DNA of 64,000 nucleotides from Arthrobacter sp. efr-133-TYG-118 (lineage in GTDB: Bacteria > Actinomycetota > Actinomycetes > Actinomycetales > Micrococcaceae), in contig NZ_JARVRH010000007.1 in NCBI RefSeq assembly GCF_030209755.1, positions 62,001-126,000 on the forward strand. The letters are read 5' to 3'. This document shows positions 9,047 through 17,897 of this stretch, in pieces. The number at the start of each line of letters is the position of its first letter. The stretch's first letter is position 1. The notes beneath the pieces are model-generated. The model ran no database searches, was not told the origin of the DNA, and saw nothing but the letters and a program-made list of their open reading frames with translations. A program made the position numbers and the translations under genes.

Positions 9047-10393
9047 TTAGCGGACGGATTTGATGCGAAGGACAGTGAACCCTCCAAGGAGCGTGATGCC
9101 CGCTGCAAGCAGGTAGAGCAGGGTGTAATTCTTCTCAGTTGCGGTGGCGCCGATGGTGAGGAACAGGGGCGCGATCAGTGGTGCTGCAGCCTGCGGGATG
9201 GAGGTGGCGAAGCCTGTGATTCCGAGGAATCGACCGGCATTGGTCTTCTTCTCCGGCAGCACGTCCAGCAGCAGCGCCTGGTCCACGGCGGAGAACCCTC
9301 CGATGCCAATCGATGTCAGGACCGAACCAGCGATGATGACGGGAAGGTCGTGCGCGAAAGCCATGACGACGATTCCGGCCGCGAAGGTGATGGCGGCAGC
9401 GAGCACGATGGGCTTCCTCCGGCGGATCTTGTCAGAGAGGAATCCGCCCCCGATCGCGCCGAGCGTGGTGGCCAGGATGCCGATGCCTCCGATGGTGGCG
9501 ATGACTCCGGCGATTGCCTGCAAGGACACTCCGAGCCGGGAAGCCATGAAGAACGCGGTGAACGTGGTGTTCAGGGTGAGGCCGAAGTAGAACAGGAACC
9601 GCGCGAGCCAGTTCCAGCTGAAGTCCTTGTGCTTCCTGGGGTTGTAGAGGTATTTGGAAGCAATAAGCCTCATGCTCAAACGGTCCTCGAAAACCAGTGC
9701 CTTGCTCGACTCTTCATGGGCGAAGAGGACAAAAAGCAGACAGAAGAGGACGCCCACGCTGCCCGGGACCAGGAAAAGCAGCAGGCTGTTCCCCATCAAC
9801 GAGCCGGCGGATACGACGCCGACGACAGGCCCGATCTGGTTTGCAAAGCCGACAAGCCCCGAGACCTTGCCGCGCTGGGACTCCGGCAGACGGTCGGCCT
9901 GGGAGGAGTTCAGGCCCGCCAGCGCTTGGCCCCAGCCCAGCTGGGCCAGGACCCAACCCAAAGCAAGCACCGGAATGCTCTCCGACGTGGCCATGACGAA
10001 CAAGGAGACCACTCCGAGGCCGGTGCCGGCGATGATGAAGGGCCGGCGCCGGCCGAGGCTGGTGCGCGTCCGGTCGCTGAGCGTGCCCAGCATTGGCCCG
10101 GTGAGCATGACGACGAGCGAGCCGGCGCCGAGGATGTAGCCCAGGTTCTGCTCCTGGCCCGGAGAAATCTGACTGACCTTGACCGCAAGGGAGATAGCGA
10201 TCGGGGTGATAAAGGCGATGAAGACACCCAGCTGGGCCAGGACCATCAGCCAGATGTACTTGGAAGAGACCTTCGGCAGATCAGCATCGTCCCGGGGAGG
10301 AGCAACGGCCAGTAGTTCTTCTTCCGTACCGATTGCTCCCGTCACGGGGGATCCGGACGAAGCGGTCACGGGCGGCATCTCGGGAGAAATCAT
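9047..10393 (-). CDS. MFS sugar/glycoside transporter (GPH/SLC45-like)
   Basis: This is a 448-residue, 12-helix permease of the major facilitator superfamily. The loop 2-3 signature is GTLSDRTRTSLGRRRPF, and a related motif SDKIRRRKPIV appears in the second half. A hydrophilic N-terminal segment of about 45 residues precedes the first helix. The RRRPF loop is typical of sugar:cation symporters related to SLC45 and plant sucrose carriers. As first gene of the minus-strand block it should import the intact glycoside for the cytosolic GH78 and GH3 enzymes. Its promoter region carries the 16-bp palindrome next to the divergent LacI gene. Confidence 0.85.
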   Translation of the reverse strand: MISPEMPPVTASSGSPVTGAIGTEEELLAVAPPRDDADLPKVSSKYIWLMVLAQLGVFIAFITPIAISLAVKVSQISPGQEQNLGYILGAGSLVVMLTGPMLGTLSDRTRTSLGRRRPFIIAGTGLGVVSLFVMATSESIPVLALGWVLAQLGWGQALAGLNSSQADRLPESQRGKVSGLVGFANQIGPVVGVVSAGSLMGNSLLLFLVPGSVGVLFCLLFVLFAHEESSKALVFEDRLSMRLIASKYLYNPRKHKDFSWNWLARFLFYFGLTLNTTFTAFFMASRLGVSLQAIAGVIATIGGIGILATTLGAIGGGFLSDKIRRRKPIVLAAAITFAAGIVVMAFAHDLPVIIAGSVLTSIGIGGFSAVDQALLLDVLPEKKTNAGRFLGITGFATSIPQAAAPLIAPLFLTIGATATEKNYTLLYLLAAGITLLGGFTVLRIKSVR

Positions 10394-10432
10394 GGGGACT
10401 CCATTGTCGGAAAAGAATACGTGGGGAAAATC

Positions 10433-10448
10433 ACTAGTACGTACTAGT
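10433..10448. promoter_or_regulatory. Perfect 16-bp palindrome, probable LacI-family operator
   Basis: ACTAGTACGTACTAGT is a perfect palindrome centred on CG, the centre favoured by many LacI-family proteins. It lies 40 bp upstream of the MFS start and 72 bp upstream of the divergent LacI start, so it can control the whole glycoside operon and the regulator itself. Confidence 0.7.
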
Positions 10449-10519
10449 TCGTGGGTAAGATGCTAGCAAGGCATAGTGGGGCTGGCAAGAACTATTTGTA
10501 ACGATTCAAGGAGTGGCGA

Positions 10520-11515
10520 GTGACGACAACGATGGGGCGGCGCACCACGGCGGCGGATGTGGCCCGTGAAGCCGGGGTGTCACCGGCCACCGTGGGTTTC
10601 GTCCTGAACCGGACCAAGGGCCAAACAATCTCAGAAGGGACACGGGCGCGGGTCCTGGCGGCAGCCCAGCAGCTGAACTACAAGCCGCACCAGGCCGCGC
10701 GAGCTCTCCGTAGCGGACGCAACAAGATTGTCCTTCTGGTTCTACCTGACTGGCCCCTGGAGCACAGCCTCCGGACAAACCTTGAGGTGCTGACTCACGC
10801 TCTGGCAGCACACGGCTATGCCCTGATCACTTTCACGCCTCAGCCCGACAGCGCTGCCACACCCCTCTGGGCCATCCTGGAGCCAGCCGTGGTCATTGGT
10901 TATGAGCCCTTCTCGCTCGAACAAATCACTGATATGAAATCCCTGGGCATCCGCAACATCATTCCCATGCCGGGCACTTCGGCAGACCAGGTATCGACCG
11001 ATTTCGCATCCGGGCCCCGGCTTCAGACCGAGTACCTTTTGGGTCTGGGTCACCGGCGACTGGGCTACGCCCATCCGTCAGACCCCAGGCTCAAGGAATT
11101 CATCAAAGCCAGGCTCCAACTCGTGAACGAAGTCTGCGCCGAAGCCGGCGGCCGCCCACCTATCGTTCGGGAGGTCCAGTATCAGGATGACTCGGGACGT
11201 GCCGCTGCCGCCGCGTGGCAAGAGGCCGGAGTCACCGCCGTGATCTCATACAACGACGAAACCGCCGCAGACGTCATCGCCGGTGCGGTTCGGAGCGGAA
11301 TCAGGGTCCCCGAGGACCTCTCCGTCGTGGGACATGACAATTCACCTCTTGCAGCACGCTACATGCCCTCGATCACCAGCATCGCGTTGGATATGGAACG
11401 GTTGGCTCTCTATATGGCGGGCCTCGCGATGCACCTCGCGGAGGGTCATCCGCTGCCTGATCCCCCCACCGTTGCCGCATCGCTCGTCTGCAGAGAATCG
11501 GCAATTGCCCGATAG
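10520..11515 (+). CDS. LacI-family transcriptional regulator of the glycoside operon
   Basis: This is a 331-residue regulator. The helix-turn-helix is RTTAADVAREAGVSPATVGF with hinge helix HQAARALRSGR (residues about 7-60). A periplasmic-binding-like sensor domain follows, with late signatures VISYNDETAADVI and ISVVGHDNSPLA-like segments (VVGHDNSPLAARYMPSIT). The start is GTG, seven bases after AAGGAG; an ATG four codons in is possible. It is divergent from the MFS-GH78-GH3 operon and sits next to the 16-bp palindrome, so it is most likely a local repressor relieved by rhamnose, glucose or an aglycone glycoside. Confidence 0.92.
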   Translation: MTTTMGRRTTAADVAREAGVSPATVGFVLNRTKGQTISEGTRARVLAAAQQLNYKPHQAARALRSGRNKIVLLVLPDWPLEHSLRTNLEVLTHALAAHGYALITFTPQPDSAATPLWAILEPAVVIGYEPFSLEQITDMKSLGIRNIIPMPGTSADQVSTDFASGPRLQTEYLLGLGHRRLGYAHPSDPRLKEFIKARLQLVNEVCAEAGGRPPIVREVQYQDDSGRAAAAAWQEAGVTAVISYNDETAADVIAGAVRSGIRVPEDLSVVGHDNSPLAARYMPSITSIALDMERLALYMAGLAMHLAEGHPLPDPPTVAASLVCRESAIAR

Positions 11516-11674
11516 GCAACCTGCGCGCACGAAGATGCCCGTGGACCGTGACGGCGACGGATCACTCTGCGGAAGTCAAAACGATATCGGGGGCGACACG
11601 GCCGTCCCATCCTTCCCGCAAGTAGTTGATGAAGGCCGGGCGGCGGGGCGCGGCGCCGGCTACGGATGGTGGAT

Positions 11675-12652
11675 TCAGAACCAGGTGGGTTCGCGGCGTG
11701 CGTAGGGCTTTTCGATAGCGGTGATTTCGTCGTCGGTGAGGTCCAGATCGAGGGCCGCGGTGGCGTCGGCCAGGTGGTGTTCCTTGGTGGTCCCGACGAT
11801 GGGGGCGTTCACCACGGGGTTCTTGAGCACCCAGGCCAGGACGATCTGCGCCTTGGACACTCCGCGGGCCTGTGCGATGCGTTCGATCGCGTCGACGATG
11901 TCCCGGTCGCTGTCGAGCCAGAGCGGGTTTCCGTTGAAGTCCACGTCCGCGTTGGTCTTTGCCCGGTCGGTGTTCTTCTCACCCCAGGGGCGGGCGACGA
12001 AGCCGCCGGCGAGCGGGCTCCAGGGGTTGCTGCCGACGCCTTGGTCCGCGAGCAGGGGGAACATCTCCCGTTCTTCTTCGCGCATGATGGGGCTGTATTG
12101 GTTCTGCATGGAGACGAATTTCGTGAAGCCGTGGGCTTCGGCGGCGTGCTGCATCTTGGCGAACTGCCAGGCGAACATGCTGGATGCGCCCAGGTAGCGG
12201 GCTTTGCCGGCCTTGACGACGTCGTGGAGTGCTTCCATGGTTTCTTCGACCGGGGTTTCGGGGTCGTAGCGGTGGATCTGGTAGAGGTCGATGTAGTCGG
12301 TGCCGAGACGGGTGAGGGAGGCGTCGGCCTGTTCCATGACGGCCTTGCGGGAGAGCCCGGATCCGCCGGAGCCTTCGTGCATGTGCTGGTGGACTTTCGT
12401 GGCCAGGACGATGTCGTCACGGCGGGTGAGTTCCTTGATCGCGCGGCCGACGATTTTCTCGGAACCGCCGAAGCTGTAGATGTTGGCGGTGTCCCAGAAG
12501 GTGATGCCCAGGTCGAGGGCCTGCCGGAAGAAGGGTGCGGCAGCGTCGTAGTCGATTGCCCATATCTCCCGGGAGCCGTCTCCGTAGCCCATGGTTCCCA
12601 TGGAGATGCGGCTGACTTTCAGGCCTGATGAGCCCAGACGTGTGTATTCCAT
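11675..12652 (-). CDS. Aldo/keto reductase
   Basis: This is a 325-residue (alpha/beta)8 NADPH-dependent reductase. The family tetrad is visible: Asp and Tyr in FWDTANIYSFGGSE, Lys in LATKVHQ, His in YQIHRYDP. It is of the YhdN/Gpr-like group, which reduces aldehydes and ketones including methylglyoxal-type electrophiles. The ATG at 12652 follows a strong GAGGAG site; the frame is open much further upstream but overlaps the MFS gene, so that longer start is rejected. It is the last gene of a five-gene minus-strand cluster led by an XRE regulator. Confidence 0.92.
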   Translation of the reverse strand: MEYTRLGSSGLKVSRISMGTMGYGDGSREIWAIDYDAAAPFFRQALDLGITFWDTANIYSFGGSEKIVGRAIKELTRRDDIVLATKVHQHMHEGSGGSGLSRKAVMEQADASLTRLGTDYIDLYQIHRYDPETPVEETMEALHDVVKAGKARYLGASSMFAWQFAKMQHAAEAHGFTKFVSMQNQYSPIMREEEREMFPLLADQGVGSNPWSPLAGGFVARPWGEKNTDRAKTNADVDFNGNPLWLDSDRDIVDAIERIAQARGVSKAQIVLAWVLKNPVVNAPIVGTTKEHHLADATAALDLDLTDDEITAIEKPYARREPTWF

Positions 12653-12699
12653 GGTGCTTTTCTCCTCTGTGGTTGATTCGGTGCCTCGCACCCTGATGT

Positions 12700-13899
12700 T
12701 CAGATCCGGTGGGTTGTCGGGGTGTGGTGGCGGGGCAGGTAGCGGCGCAGGCGCATGCGCAGGGCCACTGACACGGCGGCGAAGGTGGCTCCGGTGACCG
12801 GGATCCAGGCCACGCCAAGGGCCTCGACGGTGAGCCCGCCCAGGGCTGCGCCCAGGGCGATGCCGAGCTGGATGGCGACGACCGAGAGGCTCGTGACGGT
12901 GTCGGGGGCCTCGTGGCCTACGACGAGGACGACCTGCTGGTCGAAGACTGCGGCAGCGGCGTATCCGGCTCCCCAGACGCTGAGGAGCACGACGGCGGCC
13001 GTCAGGTTCACGGGCAGCACCCCCAGGCCCAGGAGGCCTGCGACGATCAGCGTCGGGGCGGCCAGCAGACCTGCGAACAGGGCACGCCGGGGCACGCGTC
13101 CGGCCAGGGCGACTCCTGCCAACCCGGCAATTCCCAGGATGGCGAGCCCGGCCCCGACCATGTCGCCCAGGCCTGCGTGTTCCAGGAACGGGGCGATGTA
13201 GGTCAGGACGGCGAAGTGGGCCAGCAGCATGACGGCCCAACCGCCGATAATCAGTCCGACTCCGGGCAGGCGGGCGGCCCGGGCGAGGGAGAGCGGCCGT
13301 TTGGTGTCCGGGCTGACCTTGGGGATCGTGAGGAAGGCGAACACCGCCAGCACGGCGCTCACGCCGCCGAGGATCAGGAACGCTACCCGCCAGCCCAGTG
13401 CCTGGCCGAGCAGGGTTCCCAGCGGCGTGCCGGCCGCCAGCCCCAGGCTGGTGCCGGCAAAGACGATCGCCATCGCCCGCGGCGCCCGTGCCGGGCTGGT
13501 GATCCTCCCGACCATGGGGGCCATGGTGGCCCACAGCAGCCCGTGCGCAACCCCTGCCAGGACACGCCCGGTGATCGCGATCGGAAGGGTCGGGCTGAGG
13601 GCGACGAGGACGTTGGCAGCCGCGAAGACGGACAGGATCGCCGCGAACAGCACCCGGCGCGGGACGCGGAGCGTGAACCGGGTCAGGGGCAGGACGGTCA
13701 GGACGATCGCGGCTGCGTACACCGAGGTCAGGGACCCGGCCCCGGCGATGCCGGTGCCAAGGTCCGCGGCGATGCGGGTCAAAAGCCCCGAGGGCAACAG
13801 CTCCGTGGTCACGCTGGTGAAGCCGCACAGGCTGAGCACGACGAGGGGCAGCAGGGACGAACGGGTGCCCGTAGGCGGGGTGGCTGTGGTCGTCACCAT
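12700..13899 (-). CDS. MFS efflux transporter (DHA1/AraJ-like)
   Basis: This protein of about 399 residues has 12 predicted helices and strong similarity in pattern to Cmx/AraJ/PbuE-type DHA1 exporters (GFTSVTTELLPSGLL, TRFTLRVPRRVLF, GRVLAGVAHGLLWAT). It probably exports a drug or toxic metabolite by proton antiport. I prefer the ATG at 13899 over the in-frame TTG four codons upstream. It lies 25 bp after the SDR gene and 47 bp before the aldo/keto reductase, so the genes should be co-transcribed. Confidence 0.85.
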   Translation of the reverse strand: MVTTTATPPTGTRSSLLPLVVLSLCGFTSVTTELLPSGLLTRIAADLGTGIAGAGSLTSVYAAAIVLTVLPLTRFTLRVPRRVLFAAILSVFAAANVLVALSPTLPIAITGRVLAGVAHGLLWATMAPMVGRITSPARAPRAMAIVFAGTSLGLAAGTPLGTLLGQALGWRVAFLILGGVSAVLAVFAFLTIPKVSPDTKRPLSLARAARLPGVGLIIGGWAVMLLAHFAVLTYIAPFLEHAGLGDMVGAGLAILGIAGLAGVALAGRVPRRALFAGLLAAPTLIVAGLLGLGVLPVNLTAAVVLLSVWGAGYAAAAVFDQQVVLVVGHEAPDTVTSLSVVAIQLGIALGAALGGLTVEALGVAWIPVTGATFAAVSVALRMRLRRYLPRHHTPTTHRI

Positions 13900-13924
13900 G
13901 GGAGGATCCAATCGATTGCGGGGG

Positions 13925-14689
13925 TCAGGCTTGGTCGGTGGGCATGATCCAGAGCTCGGCGATGGAGGCGTGGCGGGGGCGGGTGACCATGTAGGCGACG
14001 CCGTCGGCGATGTCCGCAGGGGCGAGGACTTCGGTCTGTTCGTAGAAGGGGGTTGTCATTCCGCCCTGGATCTCGGGGGTGTTGTGCGAGGCCAGCTCGG
14101 TGTCGACGCCGCCCGGTTCCAGGACACCGACGCGGACGTGCCGCCGGGTGACTTCCTGGCGGAGGGATTCGGTGAAGCCGTTGACGCCGAACTTGGTCAG
14201 GTTGTAGACGCCGTAGCCGCCCCAGGCCACGCGGCCGGCGATCGAGCTGATGTTCACGATGTCGGCGACCTGCCGCGGGCTGTTTTCGGCTGCTTTGAGC
14301 AGGTGAGGCAGGGCGGCGTGGGTGGTGTGCAGCAGGCCCTGGACGTTGACGGAGATCATGCGGTCCCAGTCTTCGGGGTCTGCCCCGAGGACCGGGCCCA
14401 GGAGCATCAGGCCTGCGTTGTTGACCAGGATGTCCAGTTGTCCGAACCGTTCGATGGTCTTCTCGACGGCGGCCTGGGCCTGGGCGCGGTCGGTGATGTC
14501 GGCTCCGATGACGAGTGCGGTGCCGCCGTCGTTCTCGATGTCGGCGGCGAGGGTTTCGAGGCGGTCCCGGCGTCGGGCAACGATCGCGACGGACGCGCCG
14601 AGCGCGGCGAGTTCCCGTGCGGTCGCTGCGCCGATGCCGCTGCTGGCCCCGGTGATGAGGGCAACGGTTCCGGTCAGTTTTGCTGTCAT
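13925..14689 (-). CDS. Short-chain dehydrogenase/reductase (classical SDR)
   Basis: This is a 254-residue classical SDR with the cofactor motif TGASSGIG (residues about 14-21), NNAG, catalytic Ser in NISS, and Tyr-x3-Lys in YNLTK. Arg residues after the second strand (VARRRDR) favour NADPH. It resembles YdfG/serine-dehydrogenase-like oxidoreductases, but the substrate cannot be told. It is the third gene of the XRE-led cluster and lies about 100 bp downstream of another SDR. Confidence 0.9.
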   Translation of the reverse strand: MTAKLTGTVALITGASSGIGAATARELAALGASVAIVARRRDRLETLAADIENDGGTALVIGADITDRAQAQAAVEKTIERFGQLDILVNNAGLMLLGPVLGADPEDWDRMISVNVQGLLHTTHAALPHLLKAAENSPRQVADIVNISSIAGRVAWGGYGVYNLTKFGVNGFTESLRQEVTRRHVRVGVLEPGGVDTELASHNTPEIQGGMTTPFYEQTEVLAPADIADGVAYMVTRPRHASIAELWIMPTDQA

Positions 14690-14794
14690 GGGGTGTTTCC
14701 TCCAAATAGTGGGGCCGGTTTTGGGCAGCCGCTAGCCATTGGCGCTCAGCGGATCTGTAGCGAGAGTGATTCGGGCGGGGCTTGTTTGTTGGTG

Positions 14795-15691
14795 TTAGGC
14801 GTCGTCGTGGGCGAGCTTGCTGGAGAGTTCGCGGTGGGCGTCGGCTTGGTCCTGGAGCGCCTTGGCGCGGGAGTCGAAGAGCCCGACGGCGTCCGCGCCG
14901 GCGGCGAAGCGCAGCGGTGGTTGCTCCAGTTGGGCGAGTTGGATGAGGGCGTCGGCGAGCTTCGCCGGGTCCCCGCCCTGCAGCCCGTTCATGCCCTTCC
15001 ACGCCGTGACCGTCTGTGCGGTGCGTTCGGCGTAGTCGGCGATGGTGGATTCGGCGTAGCTCGTCGATTCCGGGGTGAGCAGCTCCGTGCGGAAGAACCC
15101 CGGCTCGACGAGCATGGTGTGGATCCCGAACGGAGCGATTTCGGGGGCCAGGGACTCGGCCCAGCCCTCGACGCCGAACTTGGACGCGGCGTAGGCGCTC
15201 AGGAACTCCCCGCCGGCGATGCCGGCGGTCGAGGAGATCGTGACGACCAGGCCCGAGCGCTGGGCGCGCAGGACCGGCAGGGCCGCGCGGGTGACGTTCA
15301 TGGGCCCGAACATGGTGGTTTCGATCTGTGCCCGGAAGTCTTCCGGGGTGATTTCTTCGAAGAATCCGGCGTAGAAGTTGCCGGCGTTGTTCACGAGCAC
15401 GTCGATCCGGCCGAAGCGGGCGACGGCGGCCTGCACGGCCGCTTCCGCCGCGGCGGGGTCGGTGACGTCCAGCTTCACGGCCAGCAGGTCCTCGTTCTCG
15501 CCGACGGCCCGGGCAACTCTTTCCAGGTCGCGGCCGGTGGCGACGACCGCGTGGCCGGCGGCAAGGGCCGCCTTCGCGATGTCTGTCCCCATGCCCCGGC
15601 CCGCTCCGGTGATGAACCAGACTTTTTTCCCGTTCATGTCTTCCTGCTGTTCTGTGTTGGCCTGTTCTGGGCTGGTTTTCTGTTCGGTCAT
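14795..15691 (-). CDS. Short-chain dehydrogenase/reductase
   Basis: This is a 298-residue SDR. It has TGAGRGMG in the cofactor loop, DVTD, NNAG, TISS and the catalytic YAASK. The GRGMG variant and the 25-residue Gln/Glu-rich N-terminal extension are slightly atypical; translation from the internal Met19 is possible. The ATG at 15691 overlaps the stop of the upstream XRE regulator (ATGA), so the two are translationally coupled. This links the reductase directly to that sensor. Confidence 0.9.
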   Translation of the reverse strand: MTEQKTSPEQANTEQQEDMNGKKVWFITGAGRGMGTDIAKAALAAGHAVVATGRDLERVARAVGENEDLLAVKLDVTDPAAAEAAVQAAVARFGRIDVLVNNAGNFYAGFFEEITPEDFRAQIETTMFGPMNVTRAALPVLRAQRSGLVVTISSTAGIAGGEFLSAYAASKFGVEGWAESLAPEIAPFGIHTMLVEPGFFRTELLTPESTSYAESTIADYAERTAQTVTAWKGMNGLQGGDPAKLADALIQLAQLEQPPLRFAAGADAVGLFDSRAKALQDQADAHRELSSKLAHDDA

Positions 15692-16680
15692 GGTTCTGTC
15701 TTTCCTGGGTTGGGTGTTCCTGGCTGCGCGGGGGAGCGCAGGCCGGGGGTGGTGGTTCCACCGGCGGGGTGGCCGGCGGTGGTTGTTTCGGGAGGCGTTG
15801 CCGCCCAGCTGGCGAGGAACGCCAGCGCGTTTCCGGATGCGGAGCCGGGTTCCGCGGTAAAGGTGAACAGCGTCTGCCCCTGATCGCCGGGAAGGTCCAG
15901 CGTCTCGAACTGCAGGGACAAGTCCCCGGCGACAGGGTGGTGGAAGCGTTTGGTCCCGGCGGTGTGGATCCGCACGTCGTGCCCGGCCCATAACGCGGAG
16001 AACAGCCCGCTGCGGGTGGTCAGTTCCCCGACCAGCTCATTCAGCGCCCGGTCATCGGGGTTCCGCCCCGCTTCCAGGCGCAGCATCGCGACGGTAGTCG
16101 CCGCGACCGCACGCCAGTCAGGGTAGAAGTCACCCGCGCCCGGATCGAGGAAGATGTAGCGCGCCTGGTTCGGCGTCCGGCTCCAAGTGTCCGAACCCGA
16201 CGACGCGGCGGAGCTGGACTGTGCGGCTGAATTGAATACAGGCCCATACAGCGCCCGACCCAGCAGGTTCGCGGCCAGCACGTCCGAACGTCCGTTCTGG
16301 ACGATGGCGACCGCTCCGGTCATCCCGTCCGGCAGACGCAGCACCCCGGGACGGACCCGCTGCTGTGGTGGCCGGCGCGGCAACCGGGGCGACGGGGCGT
16401 TGGCCGCTCGCGCCAGATCCATCAGGTGCGCCCGCTCGGCCTCGTCCAACTGAAGGGCAGCAGCCACGGCCTCGAGCACACCGTCAGAGACGCCGCGGAT
16501 ACTGCCGCGTTCCAGGCGGGTGTAGTAATCCGCGCTCACCCCGGCGAGATGCGCCACTTCCTCACGGCGCAGCCCCGGCACTCGGCGGAGGTCCCCGTAT
16601 GTGGGGATGCCGGCCTGTTCCGGGCTGAGCTTCGCCCGACGCGAGATCAGGAACTCACGGATTTCGTCGCTTCTGTCCAC
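15688..16680 (-). CDS. XRE-family regulator with MmyB-like ligand-binding domain
   Basis: This protein of about 330 residues has an N-terminal HTH_XRE (LRREEVAHLAGVSADYYTRL, then GVLEAVAAAL) and a C-terminal PAS-like MmyB domain (LAANLLGRALYGP, ARYIFLDP, LVGELTTRSGLF). Members commonly sit next to SDR genes they control. The frame is open to 16737, but the GTG at 16680 begins the conserved N-terminus (DRSDEIREFL) and is preferred. The last about 40 residues are Pro/Thr/Gly-rich. It is divergent from a further SDR gene, with the GTGTC-N5-GACAC palindrome between them. Confidence 0.88.
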   Translation of the reverse strand: MDRSDEIREFLISRRAKLSPEQAGIPTYGDLRRVPGLRREEVAHLAGVSADYYTRLERGSIRGVSDGVLEAVAAALQLDEAERAHLMDLARAANAPSPRLPRRPPQQRVRPGVLRLPDGMTGAVAIVQNGRSDVLAANLLGRALYGPVFNSAAQSSSAASSGSDTWSRTPNQARYIFLDPGAGDFYPDWRAVAATTVAMLRLEAGRNPDDRALNELVGELTTRSGLFSALWAGHDVRIHTAGTKRFHHPVAGDLSLQFETLDLPGDQGQTLFTFTAEPGSASGNALAFLASWAATPPETTTAGHPAGGTTTPGLRSPAQPGTPNPGKTEP

Positions 16681-16716
16681 ACCCACCACGCTACGCAGCC
16701 CCGGCCGCCGGTGGCA

Positions 16717-16731
16717 GTGTCCATCAGACAC
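16717..16731. promoter_or_regulatory. Inverted repeat GTGTC-N5-GACAC in a divergent promoter
   Basis: Perfect 5-bp arms with a 5-bp spacer lie between the divergent XRE-regulator gene and the SDR gene at 16862. This is a plausible operator for the XRE protein. A second GTGTC-N5-GACAC element at 1594-1608 in the same window weakens specificity. Confidence 0.4.
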
Positions 16732-16861
16732 CCCCAAACGCGCCTGGATTTCCGGACTTTACTCGGCGTCGTGCCGGCTCGGGGACGTAGGGGGGTTCAG
16801 TCAGTACCTCCCGGCTTCCTTGGGTGAGGTATTTACTGATATCGGACTCCTCGGAAAGGAC

Positions 16862-17692
16862 ATGACAATGACTACTTGGCTCATTACGGGATGCTCGACG
16901 GGTATTGGCCGCGCTCTGGCGGAGGCTGTTATCGCGGCTGGACATAACGTCGTAGCGACGGCGCGTGACCGTGAAAAGGTCGTGGACCTCGCGGAGGGCA
17001 ACGATCGGGTTCTGGCTGTGGCGCTTGATGTCACGGACCCGGCGCAGGTGACGGCAGCAGTCGCAGAGGCCGAGAAGACGTTCGGCGGCGTCGACGTCCT
17101 GATCAACAATGCCGGCTATGGCTATCGCGCCGCCGTCGAGGAGGGCGATGAGGCGGACATCCGTCTGCTGTTCGACACCCACTTCTTCGGACCAGTCGCC
17201 ATGATCAAGGCGGTGCTGCCCGGCATGCGTGCGCGCCGCAGCGGGGCGATCGTGAATTTCTCCTCAATCGCGGCGACGTACACGCCGGTCGGTTCCGGCT
17301 ATTACTCGGCCGTCAAGGCCGCCATCGAGGGTATGACCGGCTCGCTCCGGGGTGAGTTGGAGCCACTGGGCATCTCCGCGACGGTCGTCGAACCGGGTGG
17401 CTTTGCGACTGACTTCGCGGGCCGGTCCCTCACGCAATCGACGACGGTCATCGCCGACTACGCCGCGACTGCCGGGACTCGGCGCATCGAAACCGTCGTG
17501 AACACTCCCGCCAAGGGCGATCCGGCCAAGGCCGCGCGGGCGATCATCCATGCTGTCGAGGCCGAGGACACCCCGGCTTTCCTCCTGCTGGGCAGCGACG
17601 CGTTCGAGGCTTACCAGAAGATCGTGCAGGCCCGGCTCGACTCGACGTCCAAGTGGGAGGCATTCAGCCGCGGCACCGACTTCGACGCCTGA
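16862..17692 (+). CDS. Short-chain dehydrogenase/reductase
   Basis: This is a 276-residue SDR with TGCSTGIG in the cofactor loop, DVTD, NNAG, NFSS and the catalytic Tyr-Tyr-Ser-Ala-Val-Lys segment. It is of the oxidoreductase group that often pairs with XRE/MmyB regulators. GGAAAGGA sits almost on the first ATG, so translation may begin at the second ATG (16868), two codons later. It is transcribed away from the XRE gene and ends at a strong hairpin, so it is probably a single-gene transcript. Confidence 0.9.
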   Translation: MTMTTWLITGCSTGIGRALAEAVIAAGHNVVATARDREKVVDLAEGNDRVLAVALDVTDPAQVTAAVAEAEKTFGGVDVLINNAGYGYRAAVEEGDEADIRLLFDTHFFGPVAMIKAVLPGMRARRSGAIVNFSSIAATYTPVGSGYYSAVKAAIEGMTGSLRGELEPLGISATVVEPGGFATDFAGRSLTQSTTVIADYAATAGTRRIETVVNTPAKGDPAKAARAIIHAVEAEDTPAFLLLGSDAFEAYQKIVQARLDSTSKWEAFSRGTDFDA

Positions 17693-17718
17693 GAACCTTA
17701 GAAACGGGGTAAGCCTCG

Positions 17719-17741
17719 GACGGGCACTTCCGGTGCCCGTC
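17719..17741 (+). terminator. Hairpin terminator after the SDR gene
   Basis: There is a perfect 9-bp stem (GACGGGCAC / GTGCCCGTC) with loop TTCCG, starting 27 bp after the SDR stop. No U-tract follows, as is common in high-GC actinobacteria. Confidence 0.7.
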
Positions 17742-17897
17742 GAACGCGCCCTTTCGCCCAGCACGAGCAGGAGCATCCACGCAGTAGGCGCAACTCGGCA
17801 CCTCGGGCCCTACCGGGCCAGAAGGATCGAAGCCCGAACTGTCTGGCTGGTCCGTTGACCCCGCTCGGCAAAATTTGTGGTGGCTGGGCTAGCTTCC

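Noticed and set aside
13229..15883. Very long plus-strand open frame across the SDR/MFS cluster
   Set aside because: It is a GC-rich shadow of three well-supported minus-strand genes with family motifs.
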